This document shows positions 1 through 9,064 of a stretch of 64,000 nt of DNA, piece by piece. The notes below the pieces were generated by a model that saw nothing but the letters and a program-made list of their open reading frames with translations, had not been told where the DNA came from and made no database searches. The stretch comes from Roseibium marinum (lineage in GTDB: Bacteria; Pseudomonadota; Alphaproteobacteria; Rhizobiales; Stappiaceae): positions 1,302,001 through 1,366,000 of the forward strand of contig NZ_PPCN01000001.1 of the NCBI RefSeq assembly GCF_002906165.1, in the 5' to 3' direction. Position 1 is the stretch's first letter; each line of letters opens with the position of its first letter. The position numbers and the translations under genes were made by a program.

Positions 1-923
1 ACATGCTGGTAGCGGTCCGGCCTCTCCCGCAGGAGCCAGTCGCGGAAAAGTTCGGAAACCTCCAGCGGCAGGCGCAGCAGGACATACCCGGCCTCCGCCG
101 CGCCGTGCTCCGCGGCGGCTTCGAGCAGTCTTTCGATTTCGCTGTCGGTCAGCGCGGGAATGATCGGCGCCATCATGATGGAAGTGGGTATGCCCGCCTC
201 CGAAAGGGCTTTTATGGCGCCAAGGCGTTTGTGCGGCGCGCTGGCGCGTGGCTCCATCGCCCGGCAGAGCTTGCGGTCGAGCGAGGTCACCGACAGGGCA
301 ACCTTGACGAGGTTACGTTCCGCCATACGGGCCAGGATATCGATATCCCGTGTCACCAGGGAGGATTTGGTGACGATCGCCACCGGATGGGCACAGTTTT
401 CCAGAACCTCGAGAATTTCGCGCATCAACGTATAGCGGCGCTCAAGCGGCTGGTAGGGGTCGGTGTTGGTGCCGATGGCGATCACGCGCGGCGTATAACC
501 CGGCTTGGAAAGTTCGCGCTCAAGAAGCTGGGCCGCATTCGGTTTGGCGAAGAGGCGCGTTTCGAAATCCAGCCCGGGAGAAAGTCCCAGAAAGGCATGG
601 CTGGGGCGGGCGAAACAGTAAATGCAGCCATGTTCGCATCCCCTGTAGGGATTGATCGAACGGTCGAAGGAAATATCGGGTGACTCGTTGCGTGTGATGA
701 TCGTCCGCGCGCGTTCCTCCTGAACGTGGGTCTGCAGCGGCGGCAGATCCTCAAGGCTGTCCCAGCCGTCGTCGAAGCTTTCCCGGGAAAGCGGTTCGAA
801 CCTCCCGGTCTTGTTCAGGGCGGCCCCGCGGCCGCGCCTGCGCTCTTCCGGCAGGCGGGCAGGTTCCATGTCCGGGTTTTCCGGGCATGTGGCTACCTGT
901 ATAGGTTGAATTGTCGATTTCAT
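1..923 (-). CDS. PA0069/Rv2578c-type radical SAM protein (3' end cut by window edge)
   Basis: About 307 residues are visible from the ATG at 923; the C-terminus lies beyond the left edge. After a basic N-terminal stretch the frame reads NPYRGCEHGCIYCFARP, the CxxxCxxC iron-sulfur motif of radical SAM enzymes with the RGCEHGC signature of the PA0069/Rv2578c group, which is related to spore photoproduct lyase. Later segments (IGTNTDPYQPLE, IVTKSSLVTRDID) fit the same barrel. A GAAC-N7-GAAC direct repeat at 947-961 lies 24 bp upstream, so SOS control and a DNA-repair role are likely but inferred. The substrate is unknown. Family assignment is confident, function is not. Confidence 0.88.
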   Translation of the reverse strand, partial: MKSTIQPIQVATCPENPDMEPARLPEERRRGRGAALNKTGRFEPLSRESFDDGWDSLEDLPPLQTHVQEERARTIITRNESPDISFDRSINPYRGCEHGCIYCFARPSHAFLGLSPGLDFETRLFAKPNAAQLLERELSKPGYTPRVIAIGTNTDPYQPLERRYTLMREILEVLENCAHPVAIVTKSSLVTRDIDILARMAERNLVKVALSVTSLDRKLCRAMEPRASAPHKRLGAIKALSEAGIPTSIMMAPIIPALTDSEIERLLEAAAEHGAAEAGYVLLRLPLEVSELFRDWLLRERPDRYQH

Positions 924-946
924 GAACGTGAATCGCGAGGTAAGAG

Positions 947-961
947 GAACATAAAGAGAAC
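947..961 (-). promoter_or_regulatory. Alphaproteobacterial LexA (SOS) box
   Basis: GAAC-ATAAAGA-GAAC is a perfect direct repeat with a 7-bp spacer. On the minus strand it reads GTTC-N7-GTTC, the known LexA operator of alphaproteobacteria. It lies 24 bp upstream of the radical SAM start codon, where a repressor would block transcription. It is also about 75 bp upstream of the plus-strand glycosyltransferase, so either gene could respond; proximity favours the radical SAM gene. Confidence 0.65.
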
Positions 962-1034
962 ATTAGCCGGTTTCGGCGCTTTAACAAGCCCTGTCTCTCG
1001 CGCTTTAAAAAACTTTCATGTAAAACTTGCCAAC

Positions 1035-1727
1035 ATGATCAGCGTCATTATTCCGACAAAAAATTCAGAGACCGATCTGGTGCATGCCTTGTCGGCTTTG
1101 GTCCCGGCGGCGGCTGAAGGGGTGATCCGCGAAGTTATCGTCGTGGATGGCGGATCTTCAGACAATACCGAACAGGTTGCCGATGCGGCCGGGTGCGAAT
1201 GGGTATCCCTGCACGCGGCGCGGAGCGAGCGCCTTTCCTTCGGTGCCTCCCGGGCCAGCCGGGGCGAGTGGCTGTTGTTCCTGCGGCCCGAAACGATCCT
1301 GGAAAGCGGCTGGCATCACGAAGCCCAGGCATTTGTCGATCGCGCTTCAAGGGCGCCCAACGGTGCCCGGACGGCAGCCAGTTTCCGGCTGCGCTACGAG
1401 TCTTTCGGCCTCAGCGCGCGGGTCAGCGAATCGATCGCGGCCCTGCGTTCACAGCTTCTCGGCATGCCCTATGGCAATCAGGGCCTCCTGATTTCCCGGC
1501 AGTTCTACCAGAAACTCGGCGGACACAGGCCCTTGCCGGAGCTGGAAGACCTCGACATCGCCAAGCGTATCGGCCGCGGCCGGATTGTCTTCCTGAGGGC
1601 GGCGGCCGTTTCTGCCGGACAAACCGAACGTGAAGGACTGATCTCAAGGCTCCGCCAGGCCCTGGCGCGCTTTTGCGTCGGCACGCTGCGCATCCCGGCA
1701 AGCGTCGCGGTCAAGCTGCACGGCTGA
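1035..1727 (+). CDS. Family 2 glycosyltransferase-like protein
   Basis: 230 residues from the ATG at 1035. The N-terminus MISVIIPTKN, followed by VIREVIVVDGGSSDNT, is the nucleotide-sugar binding start of a GT-A fold, and DGGSSDNT is typical of the short TIGR04283-like GT2 group. The central GEWLLFLRPET holds the region where a metal-binding DxD would be expected, but no clean DxD is seen. ELEDLDIAKRIGR near residue 180 matches the acceptor segment of these enzymes. No membrane span is obvious. The acceptor is unknown. It is divergent from the radical SAM gene and probably monocistronic. Confidence 0.8.
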   Translation: MISVIIPTKNSETDLVHALSALVPAAAEGVIREVIVVDGGSSDNTEQVADAAGCEWVSLHAARSERLSFGASRASRGEWLLFLRPETILESGWHHEAQAFVDRASRAPNGARTAASFRLRYESFGLSARVSESIAALRSQLLGMPYGNQGLLISRQFYQKLGGHRPLPELEDLDIAKRIGRGRIVFLRAAAVSAGQTEREGLISRLRQALARFCVGTLRIPASVAVKLHG

Positions 1728-1846
1728 AACCGGATGCGATAGCAGGAATGACAACGCGAAATTTGACCGGTTTTTATGAGTTTTCCGTCATGTCTGAGGT
1801 GAGTTGAACCCAGGACGCTCCGAACCGGATATTTCAGAGGGAAATC

Positions 1847-2299
1847 ATGATTCAACGCTTCGATCATTGCACCATCTGCGTACGGGATCTGGATGCCGCG
1901 AAAGGTTTTTTCGGTCTTTTGGGCTTTCAGGAGGAAGCGCGCAAGACGACGGTCATCAAGGGAGAGGTCTTCTCCGGCTACATGGGCGTGGACAATATCG
2001 AGGCGGATCATGTCACGCTGGTCGTGCCCGGCCTGTCGCCGCGCTTCGAAATTCAGCTGCTGCATTACCGGTCTCCGCAGGTTGCTGTCGATCCGCTCTC
2101 CGGCCGTCTCGACAAGACCGGTTACAATCACATCTGTTTCGCGGTGGACGATGCCGAGGCGCTGGTTGAGCGGTTGCGCGGCCATGGCGTCGAAGTGCGC
2201 GGCGAACTGAAGGACTTCCACGACCGGCTGCTTTATTTCGTCACCGGTCCGGAAGGCATCACCATCGAACTGGCGCAATGGGGCATTGACGCCGGATAG
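1847..2299 (+). CDS. VOC (glyoxalase/bleomycin resistance) family protein
   Basis: 150 residues. The frame opens FDHCTICVRDLDAAKGFF, the first beta-alpha-beta-beta-beta module of the vicinal oxygen chelate fold, and a second module follows at GYNHICFAVDDAEALVERL and TGPEGITIELAQW. Metal-ligand candidates are His7 in the first module, His near residue 102 and the Glu of ITIELAQW. The pattern is that of a stand-alone ring-opening dioxygenase or lyase-like VOC protein; the substrate cannot be told. The start is preceded by CAGAGGGAAATC, a good ribosome-binding site. Confidence 0.85.
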   Translation: MIQRFDHCTICVRDLDAAKGFFGLLGFQEEARKTTVIKGEVFSGYMGVDNIEADHVTLVVPGLSPRFEIQLLHYRSPQVAVDPLSGRLDKTGYNHICFAVDDAEALVERLRGHGVEVRGELKDFHDRLLYFVTGPEGITIELAQWGIDAG

Positions 2300-2355
2300 C
2301 TATCTTCGCTGCGGCCGGCCGGAAAACCGGTCTTCCGGTAACGCAAATCCGTGGC

Positions 2356-2913
2356 TCACGCCTCCTGCAGCTTGCCGCGTTTGAGATGTTCGTCGAGGCG
2401 CGGCATGATTTCCACGAAATTGCACGGCATGTGCCGGTAGTCGAGCTGCCATTTCAGGATGCCGTCCCAGGCGTCCTTGCAGGCGCCGGGTGAGCCGGGT
2501 AGCACGAAGATATAGGTAGCGCCGGCAACACCGCCGGTTGCTCTGGACTGGATCGTCGACGTGCCGATCTTGTCGTAGGAAATCCGGTGAAAGACTTCCG
2601 AAAATCCGTCCATCCTCTTTTCGAACAGTGGCTCCATGGCTTCGGGCGTCACGTCACGGCCGGTGAAGCCGGTGCCGCCGGTGGAGATGATCACGTCAAC
2701 GCCCGGATCTGCGATCCAGCTTTTCACCACCTTCTGGATCGCAAGCACGTCATCGGTTGCGATTTGTCTGTCCACGAGCCGGTGACCTGCCTTTTCAAGC
2801 CGCACGGCCAGAGTGTTGCCGGAACGATCCTCGTCCATCGTTCGGGTGTCGGACACGGTCAGAACCGCGATGTTGAGCGGGATGAACGGGCGCGTATCGT
2901 CCAGACGGGGCAT
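2356..2913 (-). CDS. moaB: Molybdenum cofactor biosynthesis protein B
   Basis: 185 residues from the ATG at 2913, chosen because AAAGGAGA lies 6 bases before it; upstream codons in this frame have no coding character. The sequence has the MogA/MoaB fold: [24 protein letters not shown] at the N-terminus and [18 protein letters not shown], the molybdopterin-binding TGGTG motif, near residue 85. MoaB-type proteins adenylylate molybdopterin or act as a MogA relative. The gene is divergent from the aminotransferase at 3097 and not clustered with other moa genes here. The MoaB rather than MogA label rests on size and N-terminus. Confidence 0.92.
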   Translation of the reverse strand: MPRLDDTRPFIPLNIAVLTVSDTRTMDEDRSGNTLAVRLEKAGHRLVDRQIATDDVLAIQKVVKSWIADPGVDVIISTGGTGFTGRDVTPEAMEPLFEKRMDGFSEVFHRISYDKIGTSTIQSRATGGVAGATYIFVLPGSPGACKDAWDGILKWQLDYRHMPCNFVEIMPRLDEHLKRGKLQEA

Positions 2914-3044
2914 GGCAGTCTCCTTTGTTGCTAACAGATAGGCGATTACGGGCGCAGGTTCCAGAGCCTTCGCCTGTTCGGAGAGGGGGAGGGTTGCGCA
3001 ATAATATTTCAAAAAATAACAAGATTGAGACACTTGCAAAATAG

Positions 3045-3067
3045 TTAGGTCAGTATTATTGACTTAA
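3045..3067. promoter_or_regulatory. Inverted repeat in the moaB / aminotransferase intergenic region
   Basis: TTAGGTCA-N7-TTGACTTAA-like arms (TTAGGTCA against TTAAGTCA on the other strand) form a near-perfect 8-bp inverted repeat about 30 bp before the aminotransferase ATG. The position and symmetry suggest an operator for a dimeric regulator. No regulator gene is adjacent and the family is unknown. Confidence 0.35.
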
Positions 3068-3096
3068 ATATCAAGCCAATCGCCAAAGAGCAGATC

Positions 3097-4323
3097 ATGA
3101 CCACCTGGGACAGCCTCTATGCCAGGCGCGCCAGCCGGATGCGCGCCTCGGAAATCCGTGAACTCCTCAAGCTTCTGGATCAGCCGGACGTGATTTCCTT
3201 CGCCGGCGGAATTCCCGACCCGGAGCTGTTTCCCTCAGAAGCGTTCAAAAACGCCTATGCGGACATCCTCGGAGGCCCGGAGGCCGCAAAAGCTCTGCAA
3301 TACGGTGTGAGCGAAGGCAGCCTGCGTCTTCGCCGCTGGATCGCCGGACATATGCGCGGCCTCGGCATCGACTGCGGTCCGGAAAACATTCTGGTCACTT
3401 CCGGCTCCCAGCAGGCGCTGGATTATATCGGCAAGCTGTTTCTGTCCGCCGAAGATACGGCGCTGGTTCAATGGCCGACCTATCTCGGCGCACTGCAGGC
3501 CTTCAACGCCTATGAACCTCGCTTCGAGCGGCTCGATCCGGGTGCGAACCGGCCGGCTGTCGATTGCGAAGCGAAGGCGCACGACGCGGGCGGCCGGGTC
3601 AAATTCGCCTATCTGTCGCCGGATTTCGCCAACCCGACCGGTCTCACGCTGGATCTGGAAGAGCGCCGGAGGATACTGTCGCTCGCCGGGGAACTCAGCT
3701 GCGCGGTTGTCGAGGACGCCCCCTATCAATGCCTGCGCTATGAGGGCGACCCCGTCCGGCCTCTGCTGGCGCTCGATTGCGAAACGTCCGGCGCCATCGA
3801 AAACACCCGCACGCTCTACTGCGGCAGTTTTTCCAAATCCCTGTCGCCTGGCCTGCGGCTCGGCTGGGTCTGCGCCGCATCGGAGGTGATTTCCAGGCTG
3901 GTCCTGATCAAACAGGCAAGCGACCTGAACACGCCGGTTCTCAATCAGGAAGCGATGGCGCGGGTGGCCGAGGAGCATTTCGAGACGCATGTCGCCAAGA
4001 CGAAGGCGGTCTACAAGGCGCGCCGCGACGCCATGCTGATGGCTCTGGAAAAGCACATGCCGGCAGGTACGCGCTGGACGAAACCCGAGGGCGGCATGTT
4101 CATCTGGGTCGAATTGCCGGACGGTATAGACGCCGCCGAACTGCTGGCCACGTCCGTTGAAGCCGCCAGGGTTGCCTTCGTCCCGGGCAGGGCCTTTCAT
4201 CCGGACGACAGCGGCGCGAACACCTTGCGTCTCAGTTTCTCCTGCGCTGACGTTGGAAAGATCGAAGCCGGAATTGCCAGGCTTGGAAAGGTGATTGCGC
4301 GAACTGTCACATCGGCGCTGTAA
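3097..4323 (+). CDS. PLP-dependent class I/II aminotransferase (2-aminoadipate/MocR-like)
   Basis: 408 residues. VISFAGGIPDPELFP near residue 35 is the substrate-binding start of the LysN/kynurenine-type fold I aminotransferases. SGSQQALDYIGKLF (about 105) and SPDFANPTGLTL (about 170) are conserved cofactor-pocket segments. GSFSKSLSPGLRLGW (about 245) holds the Schiff-base lysine, and the C-terminal TLRLSFSCAD carries the carboxylate-binding arginine. There is no N-terminal GntR domain, so it is an enzyme rather than a MocR regulator. An upstream inverted repeat suggests specific control. The amino acid substrate is not determinable; a 2-aminoadipate or aromatic transaminase is likely. Confidence 0.88.
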   Translation: MTTWDSLYARRASRMRASEIRELLKLLDQPDVISFAGGIPDPELFPSEAFKNAYADILGGPEAAKALQYGVSEGSLRLRRWIAGHMRGLGIDCGPENILVTSGSQQALDYIGKLFLSAEDTALVQWPTYLGALQAFNAYEPRFERLDPGANRPAVDCEAKAHDAGGRVKFAYLSPDFANPTGLTLDLEERRRILSLAGELSCAVVEDAPYQCLRYEGDPVRPLLALDCETSGAIENTRTLYCGSFSKSLSPGLRLGWVCAASEVISRLVLIKQASDLNTPVLNQEAMARVAEEHFETHVAKTKAVYKARRDAMLMALEKHMPAGTRWTKPEGGMFIWVELPDGIDAAELLATSVEAARVAFVPGRAFHPDDSGANTLRLSFSCADVGKIEAGIARLGKVIARTVTSAL

Positions 4324-4369
4324 TCGGATGCTCTGACTGCGGCAGGTGGATGAAGGAAGGCGCGGCCGA

Positions 4370-5023
4370 ATGGCGCTGAGCGATCAGGTGAACAATTACT
4401 GCGAGCGGATCGGGCCTGAATTCTGGTCGGAGCCGCTCAACGCTGTCACCAATACCGCCTTTCTGATCGCCGCCCTTGCGGCCTGGCTGATCTGGCGTGG
4501 AAAAACGCCGGACGATCTGCCCGCGCTCCTGCTGATCGCAATTGTCTTCGCCACGGGCGTGGGATCCTTCCTGTTCCACACATTCGCGACCCGCTGGGCA
4601 AGTCTGGCCGACGTTATCCCGATCGCGCTGTTCATCCATATCTATCTGCTCTTCGCGCTGAAACGCTTTCTGGCGCTGCCCTGGTGGGCCGCGGTCGGCA
4701 TCGTCATGGTTTTCTTCGCCGTCTCGCCATTCGTCATCGGCGCGCTTGCACCGCTTGTCGGCTCTTCGGCGGGATACGTTCCGGCCCTGCTGGCGATTTT
4801 CGGGGTCGGTGGCCTTTATTGCCGGTCAGACCGCAGGCTTGGCCGTCAGGTTCTGCTGACAGGCGTGATTTTCACGGCATCGCTTGGCTTCCGGATGCTG
4901 GACGAGCCGCTCTGTGCGCATCTGGTGATTGGAACCCACTTCCTGTGGCACATTCTCAACAGCATCGTGCTCTTCGCGTTGTTACGGGTTCTCATTTTTC
5001 AGCGCGCCGGGAAAACATTGTGA
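4370..5023 (+). CDS. Ceramidase-like multi-spanning membrane protein
   Basis: 217 residues from the ATG at 4370; an in-frame GTG at 4346 has a poorer context. The sequence shows about seven hydrophobic spans. CERIGPEFWSEPLNAVTN near the N-terminus, SFLFHTFATRWASLADVIP in the middle and HFLWHILNS near the C-terminus supply the conserved Ser, Asp and His of the alkaline ceramidase/PAQR-like CREST superfamily, which binds a catalytic zinc in the membrane. Bacterial members are usually annotated as ceramidase domain proteins and their real substrate is mostly untested. It follows the aminotransferase after 46 bp and may be co-transcribed. Confidence 0.82.
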   Translation: MALSDQVNNYCERIGPEFWSEPLNAVTNTAFLIAALAAWLIWRGKTPDDLPALLLIAIVFATGVGSFLFHTFATRWASLADVIPIALFIHIYLLFALKRFLALPWWAAVGIVMVFFAVSPFVIGALAPLVGSSAGYVPALLAIFGVGGLYCRSDRRLGRQVLLTGVIFTASLGFRMLDEPLCAHLVIGTHFLWHILNSIVLFALLRVLIFQRAGKTL

Positions 5024-5212
5024 CAATTCACGATTTTGCAACGGGTCAGGGCAGAAGGTAGCCTCGGCAATTGTGGTCAGGGGCAATCCGTATTGATGTG
5101 CAATCATACGGAAACGGAAACTTGATCGGTTTCGGAAAATTAGCGCATCCTGTGCTCATCTGAACGCGGGATGCGACAGAACAGTGATCCAAGGGAAGAG
5201 GGCAGGGACGTC

Positions 5213-7507
5213 ATGAGCGAAGGCAAGAGTACCGAAAGCGATCTGACTGACGCCGCCCTTTTCTATCACGAGCACCCTCGGCCGGGTAAACTGGAGATCC
5301 AGGCGACCAAGCCGCTTGGCAACCAGCGCGACCTGGCGCTCGCCTATTCTCCGGGCGTCGCCGCCCCGTGTCTTGCGATCGCCGATGATCCTTCCAAAGC
5401 AGCGCTTTACACCTCGCGCGCCAATCTGGTCGGTGTGATCTCCAACGGCACCGCCGTTCTTGGTCTCGGTAATATCGGTCCGCTGGCTTCCAAGCCGGTG
5501 ATGGAAGGCAAGGCTGTCCTCTTCAAGAAATTCGCGGGAATCGACGTCTTCGACATCGAGGTGGCCGAAACCGATGTCGACAAATTCGTCGATGCGGTGT
5601 CCGTTCTCGAACCGACTTTCGGCGGCATCAATCTGGAAGACATCAAGGCGCCGGAATGCTTCATGATCGAAAGCCGGCTCCGGGAAAAAATGAACATCCC
5701 GGTCTTCCATGACGACCAGCACGGCACGGCGATCATTGTCGGCGCGGCTGTCCGCAACGGTCTCGATCTGGCCGGCAAGAAGATCGAGGACGCCAGGATC
5801 GTCGCCTCGGGCGCCGGCGCCGCCGCGCTGGCCTGCCTGAACATGCTTATCTCGCTCGGAGCCCGTCGGGAAAATATCTGGGTCACCGATATTGAAGGTG
5901 TCGTCTATGAAGGCCGCGAAGCCCTCATGGATGAATGGAAAGCCGCTTTTGCCCAGAAAACCGACAAGCGCAAGCTGGACGAGGTGATCGACGGCGCGGA
6001 TGTCTTCCTCGGTCTGTCGGCCGGAGGCGTGCTGAAACCCCAGATGGTCGAGAAGATGGGCAAGGGTCCGCTGATCCTGGCGCTGGCCAATCCGAACCCG
6101 GAAATCATGCCCGAAGTGGCCAACTCCATCCGGGACGATGTGGTCATGTGCACCGGCCGCTCCGACTATCCCAACCAGGTCAACAACGTCCTGTGCTTTC
6201 CCTATATTTTCCGCGGCGCGCTGGATGTCGGGGCGACCACGATCAACGAGGAAATGAAGCGCGCGGCGGTGGAAGCCATCGCCGGGCTCGCGCGCGAGGA
6301 ACCGTCCGATGTGGCGGCCCGCGCCTATGGCGGCAAGACCGAGACCTTTGGCCCGAATTACCTGATCCCGTCGCCCTTCGACCAGCGCCTCATCCTGCGC
6401 ATAGCTCCGGCCGTGGCGAAGGCGGCAATGGACTCCGGTGTCGCCACCCGGCCGATTGAGGATTTCACTGCCTATATGGACCTGCTGAACCGCTTCGTGT
6501 TCCGCTCCGGTCTGATCATGAAGCCGATCATCCAGAACGCCTCCAAGGATCCTCAGCGGATCATCTACGCCGAAGGCGAGGACGAGCGCGTGCTGCGTGC
6601 GGCACAGGTTCTGATCGAGGACAGGATCGCCAAGCCGATCCTCGTCGGCCGGCCGGACGTCCTCAAGACACGCTGCGAGCGCTTTGGCCTCAGGATTCGC
6701 CCGGATGTCGATTTCGAGTTCATCAACCCGCAGGACGACCCGCGTTATCGCGACTATGTGGATGAGTATCTGGACTGCGTCGGCCGCAATGGCATGCCGC
6801 CCGATTCGGCGCGAACCGTCGTGCGTACCAACACCACGGTCATTTCCGCGCTTGCCGTCAGGCGCGGGGAAGCCGATGCCGTCATTTGCGGGCTGGAAGG
6901 CCGGTTCAGCCGCCATTTGCGCGACATCAAACAGATTATCGGCGTGTGCAAAAGCGCGCGCGACCTGTCCGCCATGTCCCTTCTGATCAACAGCCGCGGC
7001 GCGCTTTTCCTGTCCGACACATTCGTCTCCGAGGATCCGACCGCCGACGAGATTTCCGAGATGGCCGTGCTTGCGGCACAGGAAATCCGCCGCTTCGGGA
7101 TAGAGCCGAAGATCGCCCTGCTGTCATTCTCGAATTTCGGCTCCCGGGAGACGGCGTCCTCGCGCAAGATGCGCGAGGCGACCGAATTGATCTGGAAACG
7201 CAACCCGGACCTTGAAGTCGACGGCGAAATGCACGGCGATTCCGCGCTGAGCGAAGCATTGCGGGAGCGCGTGATGCCCAACAGCAAGCTGACCGGTGAA
7301 GCCAATCTCCTGCTGTTCCCCAACCTCGATGCGGCCAACATCGCCCACAATCTTCTCAAGGTGGCGACCCAGGCCCTGCATGTCGGCCCGATTCTGCTTG
7401 GAACGGCGAAGCCGGCGCACGTCCTGACCCCGTCGGTCACGTCGCGCGGGGTGGTCAACATGTCGGCTTTGGCGAGTGTCGAGGCGCAGACCCATTCGTT
7501 GAAGTAA
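5213..7507 (+). CDS. maeB: NADP-dependent malic enzyme with phosphotransacetylase-like domain
   Basis: 764 residues from the ATG at 5213, which has AGGGA just upstream. The N-terminal half is malic enzyme: YSPGVAAPC near residue 45, FHDDQHGTA around 165 (metal-binding Asp pair) and a Rossmann segment [12 protein letters not shown] near 200. The C-terminal half from about residue 440 ([18 protein letters not shown]) resembles phosphate acetyltransferase, which in MaeB proteins is usually a regulatory, non-catalytic domain responding to acetyl-CoA. The length fits the two-domain MaeB family. It converts malate to pyruvate with NADPH formation in the cytoplasm. Monocistronic by appearance. Confidence 0.95.
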   Translation: MSEGKSTESDLTDAALFYHEHPRPGKLEIQATKPLGNQRDLALAYSPGVAAPCLAIADDPSKAALYTSRANLVGVISNGTAVLGLGNIGPLASKPVMEGKAVLFKKFAGIDVFDIEVAETDVDKFVDAVSVLEPTFGGINLEDIKAPECFMIESRLREKMNIPVFHDDQHGTAIIVGAAVRNGLDLAGKKIEDARIVASGAGAAALACLNMLISLGARRENIWVTDIEGVVYEGREALMDEWKAAFAQKTDKRKLDEVIDGADVFLGLSAGGVLKPQMVEKMGKGPLILALANPNPEIMPEVANSIRDDVVMCTGRSDYPNQVNNVLCFPYIFRGALDVGATTINEEMKRAAVEAIAGLAREEPSDVAARAYGGKTETFGPNYLIPSPFDQRLILRIAPAVAKAAMDSGVATRPIEDFTAYMDLLNRFVFRSGLIMKPIIQNASKDPQRIIYAEGEDERVLRAAQVLIEDRIAKPILVGRPDVLKTRCERFGLRIRPDVDFEFINPQDDPRYRDYVDEYLDCVGRNGMPPDSARTVVRTNTTVISALAVRRGEADAVICGLEGRFSRHLRDIKQIIGVCKSARDLSAMSLLINSRGALFLSDTFVSEDPTADEISEMAVLAAQEIRRFGIEPKIALLSFSNFGSRETASSRKMREATELIWKRNPDLEVDGEMHGDSALSEALRERVMPNSKLTGEANLLLFPNLDAANIAHNLLKVATQALHVGPILLGTAKPAHVLTPSVTSRGVVNMSALASVEAQTHSLK

Positions 7508-7605
7508 ATTGGAACCTCTCCGATTTTTGAGGACCTTCCGGCTGTACATCTCGCGCGATGCCTCTATCTGAAAAGGGAGTGACTTGGAGTCGGGAAGGGC
7601 CTGAA

Positions 7606-8727
7606 ATGATATTGAGAAAGATATCTGTCTTCACGCTGGTCGCGGCTCTTTTGGCGGCGGGCTCGATGGCGACGACGGCGGCAACGGCCCGATCCGCCGT
7701 TACTCTGGAAACGGTGACCGACGGCCTGTCCTATCCCTGGAGCGTCGCATTTCTACCCGATGGCGGTTACCTGGTGACCGAACGGGACGGGTTGCTGAAA
7801 TTCGTATCCGGGGAAGGCCATCAAAGTGTCGTGCCGGGCACGCCGGAAGTCTTTGCACAGGGACAGGGCGGCCTGCTGGACATTGTCCTCAGCCCCGATT
7901 TCAAGACGGATGGCACGATCTTCCTGAGCTTCTCGCAAGGGTCTACGGAAGGGGCGGGGACGTCGCTGTTCAGGGCGAGACTTGTTTCGCAGGAAGGCGG
8001 CTACCGGCTCGAGGACGGCAGGACGATCTTTACCGGTAACAACAAGGCTTACGGCGGCCGTCATTTCGGCTCGAGGCTGGCCTTTGCGCCCGACGGGCAC
8101 CTGTTCATGACAATCGGCGAACGGGGCGACGGAGCCCGGGCGCAGGACCCGTCCGATCATGCGGGGTCCGTGCTGCGACTGACCCCGAACGGCGAACCGG
8201 CTTCCGGCAACCCGTCCCTGGAGCGCGACGGTTACAGGCCGGAAATCTGGTCGATCGGTCACCGCAACCCGCAGGCCGCCGCGGTCCACCCGCAGACCGG
8301 TGAACTCTGGACGGTCGAGCATGGCGCTCGCGGCGGCGACGAGGTGAATATTCCCGAGGCAGGCCGGAACTACGGCTGGCCGGTGATTTCCTACGGCCGG
8401 CACTACTCGGGTGAAAAGATCGGCGAAGGCACCGAAAAGGAAGGCATGGAGCAGCCGATCCATTTCTGGGACCCGTCGATCGCCCCCTCCGGCATGACTT
8501 TCGTGACCGGCGACGCCTATCCGCACTGGCAGGGAAATCTCCTGGTCGGTGCCTTGCGCGGCCAGCATCTGGCGAGACTTGAGCTTGACGGTGCGACGGT
8601 CGTCTCGCAGGAAAAACTCCTGGTGGATCTTGGCGAACGCATCCGCGATGTGCGCCAGGGGCCGGACGGTTTCATCTATGTTCTGACCGACAGCGGCGAT
8701 GGACGGCTGATCCGCCTGAAGCCGTGA
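7606..8727 (+). CDS. Exported PQQ-dependent sugar dehydrogenase family protein (glucose/sorbosone type)
   Basis: 373 residues from the ATG at 7606; GGGAAGGG lies 8 bases upstream. A signal peptide is clear: MILRKISVF followed by an alanine-rich core ending near TAATARS. The mature part is a six-bladed propeller: LSYPWSVAFLPDG, GGLLDIVLSPDF, NNKAYGGRHFGSRLAFAPDGHL, SIGHRNPQ and EHGARGGDEVN match the soluble glucose/L-sorbosone dehydrogenase (YliI/Asd) family. His and Arg of GHRNPQ and EHGARGGDE sit where PQQ and calcium bind. It probably oxidises aldoses in the periplasm. PQQ synthesis genes are not in the window. Confidence 0.88.
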   Translation: MILRKISVFTLVAALLAAGSMATTAATARSAVTLETVTDGLSYPWSVAFLPDGGYLVTERDGLLKFVSGEGHQSVVPGTPEVFAQGQGGLLDIVLSPDFKTDGTIFLSFSQGSTEGAGTSLFRARLVSQEGGYRLEDGRTIFTGNNKAYGGRHFGSRLAFAPDGHLFMTIGERGDGARAQDPSDHAGSVLRLTPNGEPASGNPSLERDGYRPEIWSIGHRNPQAAAVHPQTGELWTVEHGARGGDEVNIPEAGRNYGWPVISYGRHYSGEKIGEGTEKEGMEQPIHFWDPSIAPSGMTFVTGDAYPHWQGNLLVGALRGQHLARLELDGATVVSQEKLLVDLGERIRDVRQGPDGFIYVLTDSGDGRLIRLKP

Positions 8728-8775
8728 TTGCGGCGACGGGACATCATGGGTTTTGATGCAATGCAGTATCTCCGC

Positions 8776-8804
8776 TTGACTTTTCAACTGGCTAAGCCGA
8801 TATA
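8776..8804 (+). promoter_or_regulatory. Candidate sigma-70 promoter of the helicase gene
   Basis: TTGACT at 8776-8781 and GATATA at 8799-8804, separated by 17 bp, form a plausible housekeeping promoter. Transcription would start near 8811 and leave a 5' leader of about 250 nt before the TTG start of the helicase at 9065. Confidence 0.5.
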
Positions 8805-8810
8805 GCGGCA

Positions 8811-9064
8811 TGTAACCGCTGCCGCGTGAGCAGACAGCGCGCCCTTATTTATTTAAACCATAGTGTTTCCAAGGGCAGCCGCTTGTCGGTTGCAGACAAG
8901 GGCCCAATGAGGGGTCCAACCAGTTCCCATGTCACGCGAGGGTCTGGCGGCGAAGAGCCCGTTTATCCAAACGATTCGGCTGCCGCACTCCAAAAACGAA
9001 CCGCAAGGATACGTTCCGGCGGTTATCCGGGTGTGTTTGTCATGCCCGAACCAAGGAATTTATA
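8811..9064 (+). other. Long untranslated leader of the DEAD-box helicase gene
   Basis: The stretch holds several short complementary blocks, such as GGGCCC next to GGGGTCC near 8900-8920 and GC-rich pieces near 8820. A frame open from 8826 has no recognisable protein character. Cold-inducible helicase and cold-shock mRNAs often have long structured leaders; here that role is only inferred from length and position. Confidence 0.35.
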
